Source: Cinnamomum chago (lineage: Eukaryota; Streptophyta; Magnoliopsida; Laurales; Lauraceae). Taken from it: a stretch of 64,000 nt of DNA. The notes under the pieces were generated by a model. It did no database searches. It was not told the DNA's origin and saw only the letters and a list, made by a program, of their open reading frames with translations. How positions within the stretch are numbered: the stretch's first letter is position 1; each line of letters starts with the position of its first letter. The stretch covers positions 27,379,501-27,443,500 of the forward strand of contig CP142455.1 in the NCBI GenBank assembly GCA_038049695.1, in the 5' to 3' direction. The position numbers and the translations under genes were made by a program. Positions 54,841-64,000 of this stretch are shown one piece after another.

Positions 54841-57233
54841 TCAACTGTTCTTCGTAAGCACATACTCCGAACTACTCAAAGAATGGTCGTAGTCCTCAAA
54901 ATAATAAGGAATCTTTCTTTCACGATGCAACCGCTTTATCCTCCAAACCAATGTGTTGATATCCGACTTCGGAGTGTGTACAACAATCGACGTTTCAGGA
55001 TGTGCATTAACCGGTGTAGTGAAGATATCATCCATAGCTGGAATCGATGGAAAGGCAAATCCAGATGCCAAAGAAGGCGATGATGTAATGCCCTCCATGT
55101 TTACCACCTCATCTGAATAGTCCAGCTTCTTGGTCGCGGGTGATATCCCTTTTCTTTGCCTGGCCTTTGGAATAGCTCTCTTCCATGTTCCAGAATCTGA
55201 TACCTATATCAAAAGGATAAATAACAAATGTCATGTCATGATGAAACAGATGGTTGAACATATCATGAACTTTTGTGTGGAAATTATTACCTTCATCTCA
55301 TCATCCGATTGAGAGGTGGAAGATGACTCCCCCCCATAATTTCGAACGCCAAACAATTGCATCTCTAAATTTTTTTATTTTTTCCCGCAAGCTTGTCGTG
55401 AAATCTTTGATCTTGACCTTCTTCTGTACCGCCCGGTCTGAAGACCGTTCCAAGTGGTCCAACAAAGCATGTACCTGAATCGAGATTTTTATGCATTAAG
55501 GATGAGTTAGAGGTAATAAACTCGAAGAGAAAGAGAGAGTAAATATGACACGGCGCTCATATGTTTCTCGGTGGTGGATGTCTCTTCGCAGTGGGTGCTG
55601 TAGGCTTTGACCCCTCTACTTTTAGTTTCTCCAAGTGGGTAACATTGGGCGATTGTCTTCCTCGACCACCCATCCCACATAAAATCTCTCTAATGGTTTT
55701 TTATGAATACCAAACATGATAGGAAGGCGAGTGTTTCTTTGAGGAATCCTTCTGTCCGCGTAGGACATTACTCTCCCTTGCCTCCCACAGTCTAGTAACT
55801 ACATCTCCATATGTTTGATAGTCCATTTCAAACATTTCCAAATGCTCAACCCTCTTAAAAGGAATATAGAAGGATGGGGGACAGCTTGCCTAATGCCAAA
55901 CTGTTTTGCTACACGTTCGGGGTTGTGTCTTTCAACAATCTAGTAATGTAGAAGGACCGTCAAAGAAGTGAACAACCCCTTATCAACCTTTGGTTTCTTT
56001 ACAAACAGCTTCTTAGGCATCTTAGCATATGGCTACCACGTGAACTGCAAAATTATAGCAATTTAATCACAATACTCAGTAATGCATCAATATCATTGGA
56101 AAAAGTAATACATTGTTGTGAATATTATTACCCCGTCCTCTTTTAGACCATTGATGTGCCTCCGAATCTCTTTCATGTTTGTTACTTGATTCCTATCTAT
56201 CAGTTTCAATTCTCATGTCTTGAACAATGGGTACTGTAGGTCTTTTTTCCAACTAGGACTTGGTGTCGGACATCTCCCGATCAACATCCTTAAATATGCC
56301 CATATCTGCAAGCCAACAACCAAAAAAGGGAAGATGTTAATTACAAAGTAACATCATCTAACTAGAATGAAAACTATATTCAAAACCAAACTGAAACTTT
56401 ATTAAACAGCACTTTCCATCACCTACAGCAACTGTAAGAGGCTTGTTAGTGTCTTCAAAAGGCTAATTTTCAAAGAACCACGTTTTTCTTCACCCTCGTC
56501 CTCTTCCTTACCCTCGTCTTTACCTTTTAATAACCTTATAGCCCTTTCGAGCATTCTGTGCAGGCTTGCAAGGCAGGCCAGATCCCATGCGTAGGCCTTG
56601 AATTCCCTAAACAACTCTAGATGCCAAGCTGGCCTTCTGGCACCTGAAGAATTGGCAAAGATTTGTCCAGAAACCAGAAATAACAAATATGCTCTCGTCT
56701 TGTAAACCTCGCTCCTCTTCTTGGAGGACTTCTAGCCACTTGAATTTAATTGTAATGCCAATAGTGTCTTTGCCAGGACGTGGAGTAATGCCAAGTAACT
56801 CCTTGCACACTTCGAGGACAAGTGACTTGGGGAAAGTCTTACCCGTTACTGGTATACCGTCGATCGAGAGCTCATATATATGTGCAACAGCCTCCAAAGT
56901 CACCGTGGCTTCACCAGTAAGTAAATGGAACGTGTTGGTTTCAGGCCTCCATCATTCAACCAAGTCACTAATGAGGGCATGGTCTATTCTCATATAATCA
57001 ATTTTTGAAAGATGTGTTAGACCAACATCCCTAACAATCTCCCTTTGCCTATCAGTTTGAACCCATATGTCTTTATCCGGGTTCGTATTAATACTTCTAT
57101 ATGACCTTGGCTCCACCACATTTAATATGGATTTCGACACATGAGAGTCTTGCTCATATAGCAATTTATCCTCTCGTTTCAGCCTCATTCCTTGGGCCAT
57201 TTGTTTAGTTTTGGCAAATAGAGACACAAGCAC
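54841..57233 (-). pseudogene. Second plant mobile domain (PMD) gene, decayed, multi-exon
   Basis: Independent of the element B antisense gene. Exon 1 (about 57233-56405) reads DRQREIVRDVGLTHLSKIDY, RIDHALISDLVE, a TGA, WRPETNTFHLLTGEATVTLE, ELSIDGIPVTGK and, after a one-base frameshift near 56690, RAYLLFLVSGQIFANSSGAR. These are the canonical PMD blocks of the MAIN/MAIL1 family. Exon 2 (56305-56132, clean AG and GT borders) has IWAYLRMLIGRCPTPSPSWK. A further exon from 56044 has IVERHNPERVAKQFGIRQ. Later segments (55470-55330 and 55206-54841) form a charged tail ending in DHSLSSSEYVLTKNS. At least five premature stops fall in otherwise conserved blocks, most one transition from Arg, Gln or Trp codons. 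Confidence 0.78.
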
Positions 57234-58230
57234 ATATAAAACATAGGATTAAAATTAATTTCAGATAGAAAGGGCACATGTAGTGAAGGGAACCTTAAGG
57301 TATTTCAATCATAACCATAACCATAAAATTTCAGCAAATATTTAACATTCAAAACAACGAGGATTCTTTATTAGTAGCATCATAGCCAAACCAGTGGATA
57401 TGTTATGCTCCTTCATAAAACTTTGACATCAAATTTAAGTAAACAACTTATCTAACGTTCTATTAAAAAACAATCCAAGACGAATTCATACATTACTTAA
57501 CAAATAGTATACCTTAAATGGTAAAATTCATCTATACGAGGAGATAGTATGGAATTCTCTAGATGTTTAGAAGCTTCCTATTTTTATGTTTAGATGTATA
57601 GATAGTATAACTGAACATATATATTCTAATGATTTATTGTGAGACACTTCCTATTTTTATGTAATTTCATTTTACATGCACACACACATAGTCAAGGATT
57701 AAAATAACAAGAACAGTTTCATTTAGTTTTCTTTCCTTTTAGCTTTTTGAGGGAACTTCTCACTACATGATACTAATGTGACTGGATGAGTGCTTTGTCT
57801 AGCTTGAAAGTTTTTAGTGGCATTTAGTAATCGACCGCAATCTCCACCACAAGTACCCTATTGGCAGTACCTTTGAGGGTGATAGATAGCAAGCAATTCA
57901 TATCAAAAACAGTTTCATTTTATCTCAATAGACAACCTAGCAAAGCTTATTGGTAGAATATTTAGCAAAGTTGAAGTCTGTTTGTTTGGTCCTTTGAACT
58001 TGGTTGAATAAAGAGCAGAAGTTCCCTTGCAAAATCTTTACAAATCTATCAATGGAAAGTCATATATCTACGCTGGAGAATTTTCATTGAGAATTCCCTC
58101 AATAAATTTATCTACAAAACAAACAGTATTACTAACAGGAAACAATGTAACTGAGAAGCATGATTATATCATGTATCACTGTCCAATCACACACAATCCT
58201 CAAGCCTTGGTCCCATACCAATACTTGTTC
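57234..58230. other. No recognisable gene
   Basis: AT-rich sequence upstream of the PMD pseudogene. It may include its promoter, but I see no convincing TATA box tied to a start. No repeat structure is noticed. Confidence 0.4.
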
Positions 58231-58930
58231 TAATTTGGGGCCAAGATTCAACCTTTAGTCACCAAAGGGTATATATAATCAGTGTATTGGAGAGAGACAA
58301 GGGACACAACTCACTTGATATATCCATCTTCTTTACTATAATTTATGCAAGTTATGCTCTTGGGGTCTTCTACGTCGGTTCTAGGGTCAAATTCAACGGG
58401 CATTTGGCTTCATTTGCATCCGGAAGGTGGCATGCTGATTAAATTGTTCCTTATTTGGTTCGACCAGGTGTTTGCCCTATTGCTGATTTGTTTCAACATG
58501 GTGTTTATTGGGGTTGGATTTTTTTATGAGAGAGAGAAGGCAACTGATTGACAAAACCTTGAAGTTGTCCTTATTCCATTGTCAAGAGATCAAATGAACT
58601 TGATTTGATCATATCTTTACAAATGAATACAACAGGGATATATACAAATATCTTTAAGAAACATTGATTGTATGCCCATCTAAGGTAAGTTGGAACAATG
58701 TTGGTTGGGTTTGATTGCAGCAACATCAAGCTGGCGCATGGATCCTAATGCTCCCACTCAAGTTATAAAAAACACCAAATTTGCATTGAAGAAGGTAAAA
58801 CTTATTTGCCAAGAGCCTTGCTAAAAATGTCAATAAGTTAGAGGTCAGAAATACATAAGTTGTTTAGAGAAACCCAGATTGGATTTTATTTTCACAACAA
58901 AATGACAATGAAGTTTGATATGTTTGGTAC
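58231..58930 (-). mobile_element. Copia pol C-terminus and 3' LTR remnant
   Basis: On the minus strand 58925-58780 reads TKHIKLHCHFVVKIKSNLGF and, in a shifted frame with one stop, LIDIFSKALGK, the end of a Ty1/copia RNase H. GAGTGGGAGCATTAGGATCC follows near 58765-58740, a short polypurine run and LTR start. The LTR probably extends left to about 58240, but its end is not defined. The open frame at 58345-58551 lies inside this LTR and is not credible. Confidence 0.6.
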
Positions 58931-59693
58931 TTGATTGTTTGGAACACTACTGGAAGATAGGATTGGGAGTTATGTGAAGAGGGGGTTGGTCACCAATTTT
59001 CACTTATCACAGATTAGTTTATTTGGTTGGGAATGTGAGACGCTAAGATTGTCTCCTTCATCATCTTCTGAATGCTACCATTTTGCAGGCAGGAACTCCA
59101 CAGTAGATGATAAGAAATGGAGGAAAGAGTTTGTTAGGAAATCTTCAAAAAGAGTGGAAAAGGCTTCAAACCAAGGTTGTAAAAGTTTTCTTTTAAGCCA
59201 ATGTTCTTTTTAACTAATTTTTCATATCAACGTAAGCTGCTCACCTTTTCTTTTAGCTTTTACTATTATTATTACCCATGGCAACAGTAGGAATGATCCG
59301 TGTTCTATGTCATTTTTTTCTGAATCATTATTAAGATGCACTTTTTTTTGGAGTATATTACTTATAAAAAAGTTGTGGATTGTATTACTATTGAAAAAAG
59401 AAATCAAGTTGTTTGACATACTTTGTTTTTAGACTTGAGTACCCTCAAAATTAAGGGTTAGGTGGTTTTCGAACTCTTATGTTTGTGTTCATGTACATTT
59501 GCTTGTATGTGCTTTGGAATGTGGATCTTGTTGTTTCGGTGGTAGAGGAGAATTGATATGGAATGGGAGCAATTTGGAAGGCAGGAGGGCTCATGAAAGG
59601 AACAAAGCTACAAGGGTTTTGTCTCTCTCTTGTTCTGATACTAGTTGGGGTGATCATCTCTGGGATTTTTTGTATTGAGATTGTAGGTGTAGG
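58931..59693. other. No recognisable gene
   Basis: Begins AACACTACTGGAAGATAGG near 58942. Small open frames show no domain. 59420-59690 may be LTR sequence belonging to the copia gag remnant that follows, but no second LTR was found. Confidence 0.35.
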
Positions 59694-59935
59694 ATGAATA
59701 GAGGAAGCAAGATTGGTGTTAAGCTTGAAAAGGATAATACTTTACTATGGCAAAGTCAGTTTGAACCTCTTCTGCATTGCAATGATCTTTACGGTCATGT
59801 GGATGGTTCTACCCCTTGTCCCATCCAATACCTTCAAGGTACTTCCGGGACACAGAAGACATTAAATCAAGCATATTTCTCTTGCCAAAAACAACCAAAT
59901 GTTGGTCAGTTGGATTAAATCTACTCTCACTGAAC
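59694..59935 (+). pseudogene. Copia gag N-terminal fragment
   Basis: Reads KLEKDNTLLWQSQFEPLLHC then NDLYGHVDGSTPCPIQYL, the start of a copia gag (UBN2/retrotran_gag_3-type) with the usual LW and GYVDG-like motifs. It ends in stops after about 70 codons. It lies on the opposite strand to the pol remnant at 58.9 kb, so it belongs to a different insertion. Confidence 0.65.
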
Positions 59936-61100
59936 ATGCTTTGACTCAAGTTGTTAGATTAAAAACTACATTGTTCCTCACTGTTATATTTATATAAACC
60001 CAACACACAAACCCTAATTCCTTGTAAGGAATTGGAATCAAAACCATTGCCAAATCAAAGTTCTTCAAACAACAAAAGTAGATAAATATTTCACACCAAA
60101 AATGCAATAATGAAGAGGTGGAAACATCATACATAAAAGAGAAGAAGAAAGATGACAGACAATAATAGAACAGAAACGAAGAAATTGCACGTTTGGTAAT
60201 GTAATCCCATTTCCGGATTTTAATCAATCACCAAACAACCATTACGGAATGGAAATCCCATGTCCCAAAACATGTGAAACGCAAACAGAAACTATTGTGG
60301 ATGTTTCGTTCTTTGATAAAAACCCCAAAGAGACATTGTGTTTGAAATGCTACACAAATGTGCAAACGTTGTCAACGTTCCATACCTTAGAGGTGATGTG
60401 CGATATCGGAGCAAGGTTGATCCAAAGTAGGGAAGGAAGAATGCAAAAGGAACAGCGGCGTCGACATACTGGCATAGAGGAAGGAGGGGGAGAGCAAAAA
60501 TGCGAAAACGAAAGGGAGAGAGGGTTTTATGAAAATGAAGCACTGCGTCACTCATTTCATATTTGAAAAGAAAAAAAACCAAACGGGGTCTGACCCTGTT
60601 TGTGTGGCGCTAGTTACGAGGCACTCATACGTGCGACAGACATATTCTGAGTATTTTCTAGTAAAATCCTCTAAAATCTAAAACCCCTTTTCTTCTTTGC
60701 ATTTCTTTCTCTTCTTCCTCTTCGAGGCCCTAAGTTTCATTTGTTTCACCTATTGTGATCAAAATCACGCATTTGCTTCTCATGATTAGCATTGATTTGG
60801 CCGATTTTATTATAGATAACTTCCTTTCAACGACAGACATTCCATTTTGAGCAGCAGTGGAAGATGTTGCCGTGTATCCATATTCAAGGTCAATTGCCTT
60901 ATTGGGTTTGCTGCTACTTGGGAAATTGCTTCGCCTAACTTAACAACATGCAAAAAAAATAGTCCTTACATATCTTGAAATCGGATTCACAAGAAAAGAT
61001 ATACATCCCATGCCCATCACTCATACAAGATTTTCCTTACCAATCCCCAGATCTGTAACTAGTGGAATGGGTGTAAATTTGTTAAACAAAAGAAAACGGG
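59936..61100. other. No recognisable gene
   Basis: Two short frames near 60250-60570 lack any domain. 60650-60730 is CT-rich (TTTCTTCTTTGCATTTCTTTC) and could be a decayed 5' UTR, but I cannot tie it to a coding region. Confidence 0.4.
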
Positions 61101-61101
61101 A

Positions 61102-62192
61102 AAATTAGCCAAAGGTCCCTTAATATTGATGTTTGAGGCCTTTAATTCACAGGGTTTTCAGTTAAGTCCTCTTGTCCATGCACCTAGACTTATTTCAAGC
61201 GGAGGTCCTTAAGTATGCCAGATCATACATTAATAGGACTAATTGCCTTTCTAACCGTCTGAAGTTATGCCATGAGTTTAATTCCTAATTTTAAGCCCCT
61301 TAACATGATATTTAATGATTGATTTGCCCCTATAAATAAATCAAGCTGTCTATCGGGTTTTATTTCCTAGTTTTAGATCAAGTTTTGAAATTCAAATGAG
61401 ATGGTATAGATCAAGTCTCGAAATTCAAATGGGAGGGAATGATGTTGCTACATCTTTTCTTACACACTCAATGCTTCCAAGCAAGACTTCCTCATGTAGC
61501 AACTTGATGCTTGCTACTGCTTGAGAAGAAAAAATCTCATCGTCTGCGATGTTGCGAAGAATAGAGATAAGTAGGAAGTTTGACAGAATATCAGATGATT
61601 AAAGGTATTAGCACAAGGGATAATCTAGCACAAGGTGTCATCAGAACGTTATTGGCCCCACCAAATCCAGACCATTGAACCGATGATTGGGTGATGTAGC
61701 ACATGGTGCCATCAGAAAGTGGTAGTGGGTTTGGATTTCCCAATCTCTTATCCGAGATGGGTACTGGTGATGTGCCCACAATGTGCCTACCCAGACACTT
61801 CAATTCAATCAGGTTTTTTTCTTTTATTTTTTTTAATTGGACTGTATAGTATTTTCAGTGAAAAATGAAAATTACTAGAATAACTAGCTTTATCAATTGT
61901 CACCAGCAAAGGATTTAGTGTACCTATAGCAGGGTGGTGTTCCAAACTCAAATAAATCTTGTCCAAACTCATATAAATTTGTTCCAAACTCAGATAAATT
62001 TGTCCAAGACTCATCTAAATTTATTTGAAACTCAGATAAATTAAATCTAAAATCTCAAAACCATATAGATTTATATGACTTTCTTTCAAAACTCAGACAA
62101 ATTTATCTGTCTTTTGAAAAAAATTAGATAAAGCGAAAATTTTGTGTATTAGAGGCCTAAAACGACAAGGTTAAGGGACATCTGGCTAATTT
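61102..62192. mobile_element. 1.09 kb non-autonomous element with terminal inverted repeats
   Basis: 61102-61140 and 62154-62192 are inverted copies of each other, 32 of 39 positions matching by eye (AAATTAGCC..GTCCCTTAA..AGGCC). Weaker similarity continues inward to about 61163 and 62131, giving a terminal inverted repeat of about 60 bp. No coding domain lies inside. A target-site duplication is not visible (flanks AAAACGGGA and ATTCTTATT differ), so the superfamily is open; long terminal inverted repeats would fit a Mutator-like derivative. Confidence 0.7.
61940..62040. repeat. Minisatellite, about 21 bp unit
   Basis: Four to five copies of TCCAAACTCA(T/G)ATAAATTTG. The minus-strand frame spells a 7-residue periodic peptide (MSLGQIY, LSLEQIY). 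It lies inside the terminal-inverted-repeat element. Confidence 0.75.
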
Positions 62193-63270
62193 ATTCTTAT
62201 TTATTTGTCTCTATTTCTATCTCTCCTTTTCTCTTCTTGTTCTCCATATCTACTAACTCTCTCTCCTTTGACTAAATATGAAAAAGAGACAAAAAGAGAG
62301 TCAGACAGTTAGAGAGATGGAATTCGCAGATCTTCAGGCAAGCGAGAATGAGAATGGCTACGGAGGTCGAAGAAGAAGAAGAAGCCTAGTCCCATGTGCA
62401 GATTCTGTGTATAATTTCTCCTTCTTTGAATCAGTTTTACCCCTTTTCTTTCTCTTATCTATCAACGGGCTTTTCCCCTTTTTTTTCTCCAAAAAGTGAA
62501 ACTCTTAACGAAATCAGTATTCCTTTTTTATATACCGCACAGAGTGTATTAAGAAGGGCATTCTAGACTTTTTAACTATTTAAAATTTGAAAAGGGACAT
62601 TTACCTCTACGAAAAAAAAAAAACGTGAACCTTTTGCAATAAAATGCAAGGAGAAAATTCAGGTCAGGGGGCAGGGAAGAAGTAAGCTTCCAATTAATTG
62701 CACCGAGTTTTTTGCATGACATAGTTCTTTTATTGTTCAAAATGATGATTGCAGGATATAGTGGAAAGCCGGTAACAAGTTGGAGGGCTTTCGTTGCACA
62801 AATGTAAGGCTTCAATGGGCTAAATACGGCCAAAATTCAATTCCTACGTAGACATTGTATTGGGCTGAAATAAGTATTTATATGCCCACGGACGTTGACC
62901 CACTAGCTAGCTAACTTGTAAAATTGAAACTGGCCTTTCTGTCTGCCCTGCTTTTATTGATAGACATGTATCAAAGTGGCCCAAATTGGGTCTTTCCAAT
63001 CAATCAACATCTGAAACACCCTCAAACACAGTTGAAAAACATAAGGTTTGAAGAAACTATTTAGGAATACATGATGCAGAGCATAGTTTTCCAACCACTA
63101 AAACTGTCCAGGCCCAACTCAACCTTGTCAGAGATGCTAGTTGATTACATTGGGTGAAAATAGTTTTGGTTTAATTTTAGGTGGAACCCAATTGACCTGA
63201 CCCACCTGATTGACTCATAATCTGGCATGACCCCTTTGGGTTTGGCCAAGTTGACTTGGTCATCTTAAGT
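62193..63270. other. No recognisable gene
   Basis: 62270-62510 has a short plus-strand frame with GGRRRRRSLVPCADS and a hydrophobic end, with no known domain. 63100-63260 contains repeated TGACC/GGTCA words. Nothing else stands out. Confidence 0.4.
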
Positions 63271-63277
63271 AAAGTAA

Positions 63278-63306
63278 ATATAATATATATATATATATAT
63301 ATATTA
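63278..63306. repeat. (AT)n microsatellite
   Basis: An uninterrupted run of about eleven AT units after AAATATA. Confidence 0.9.
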
Positions 63307-63424
63307 AAGATTCATCTTTTTGGGGTGTCCTATCTCTACAAGCTCATCATGGGGTTCGCGCAGTATTCTATCACTTAGATCTTCCATTCTTTCATAAATA
63401 AGTCTTTTGATTTGTAATGGCGAT

Positions 63425-63964
63425 TCCAGAGAGTTTTGGATGGATCCTTGGCTTAAAGGGGGAAGACTTATTGATCAATACAGTGAAGGAGCAGCATGAT
63501 CTCGGCCTTGGTTCGAAGATTAAAAGTCAAAGAATTTATGCTTGATGATCAACGGCATTTCCCTCCTACTACCTCTTGTGACATCATCACAATTTTGGGG
63601 AGAATTACAGCAGAAGTGTATCCAGTTACTCTATTCCCTGATGAGGTGATCTAGAAGGAAGAATGGGAGATTTTCAATAAAATCCACATGTTCTTTGTTT
63701 AGAAATCAGGTTTCACAGGTTGTTCCATGGCATTCTCTTAAATGGTTCAATGGGTGCATTCGTAAACACTTTGTGTGTTCCTGGATGCTAATTAAAGGAT
63801 GCTTGAAAACAAAGGAATTCATACGGAAACGGAATATCAACTATGATACTCACTTTGTTTCTACATTGCCCTTTTGTTATTCATTTTTGGCAATGTATGC
63901 TCCGAAAGTTATGCCTTCTGATAGGTCCTTAAAAATGCATAATTTCATCATCATTTTAGAGTAA
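63425..63964 (+). pseudogene. LINE ORF2 C-terminal fragment (zf-RVT region)
   Basis: Reads RFWMDPWLKGGRLIDQYSEG near 63440-63490 in one frame, then after breaks CLKTKEFIRKRNINYDTHF and TLPFC near 63795-63875. This is the layout of the zinc-binding region after the RT of plant L1-type elements (DPW motif, then LKT..L..RNI and a Cys pair). It is full of stops and runs towards the window end. Confidence 0.55.
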
Positions 63965-64000
63965 TTAAGGCACCATTTCAGTAAAAAATCATGATTTTAT

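Noticed and set aside
57268..57276. CATGTAGTG as the right end of the CACTA element
   Set aside because: Only TGTAGTG matches; the A/T-rich inner part of the terminal repeat and the GCGACG subterminal motifs are absent.
58942..58958. CACTACTGGAAGATAGG as a second CACTA terminus
   Set aside because: Same orientation as the left end rather than inverted, no subterminal repeats beside it, and the sequence differs from the 47664 terminus.
60249..60566. 105-residue plus-strand frame
   Set aside because: Short, charged low-complexity end, no domain; the minus-strand frame over the same place is equally long, which speaks against coding.
62278..62499. 73-residue frame with basic run and hydrophobic C-terminus
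   Set aside because: No homology recognised and no gene structure around it; likely chance.

Overview
The window looks like nuclear DNA of a flowering plant with a large, repeat-rich genome. The evidence is plant-type LTR retrotransposons (initiator-tRNA primer sites, a chromodomain, Tat-type double RNase H), plant mobile domain (PMD) coding sequence, exons of a ROOT HAIR DEFECTIVE 3-type gene and plant-style introns. I see no intact cellular gene and no rRNA or tRNA gene. I cannot name the species. All family calls come from reading motifs by eye.

Layout. (1) 1-4965 and 13499-17872, minus strand: Tat-lineage Ty3/gypsy element 'A', cut in two. (2) 4966-13498, minus strand: a young Tekay-type chromovirus inserted in A. 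Its LTRs are about 4.15 kb, its RT-RNase H-integrase-chromodomain frame is open, and gag and most of the protease are deleted. (3) 17873-26394: debris of a minus-strand Ty1/copia element (gag-protease, broken integrase, a 5' LTR and a separate related LTR) plus a plus-strand LINE fragment. (4) 26395-45735, plus strand: Tat element 'B', a relative of A in head-to-head orientation, lacking its 5' LTR. It carries an extra ORF1, gag, protease, a G-patch-like segment, RT, two RNase H domains and integrase. A 7.5 kb post-pol region follows with four tandem-repeat arrays and an antisense, intron-containing PMD-type gene that has its own TATA box; a 2.7 kb LTR ends the element. (5) 45736-64000: AT-rich, older material. 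It holds a copia remnant, one CACTA transposon terminus, a fragment of an RHD3-type gene, a second unrelated PMD pseudogene, copia and LINE scraps, and a 1.1 kb element with terminal inverted repeats.

How the parts relate. A and B are two decayed copies of one family, so comparing them shows most breaks in each: premature stops that are often C-to-T, and one-base indels. B's LTR promoter would transcribe gag-pol rightward while the antisense PMD gene is read leftward, so the two transcription units converge. The Tekay copy is recent (about eight differences over about 1.46 kb of paired LTR), and a single later deletion explains both its shortened 5' LTR and the gap in A. The antisense PMD gene and the repeat-rich region around it are the most interesting part of the window.
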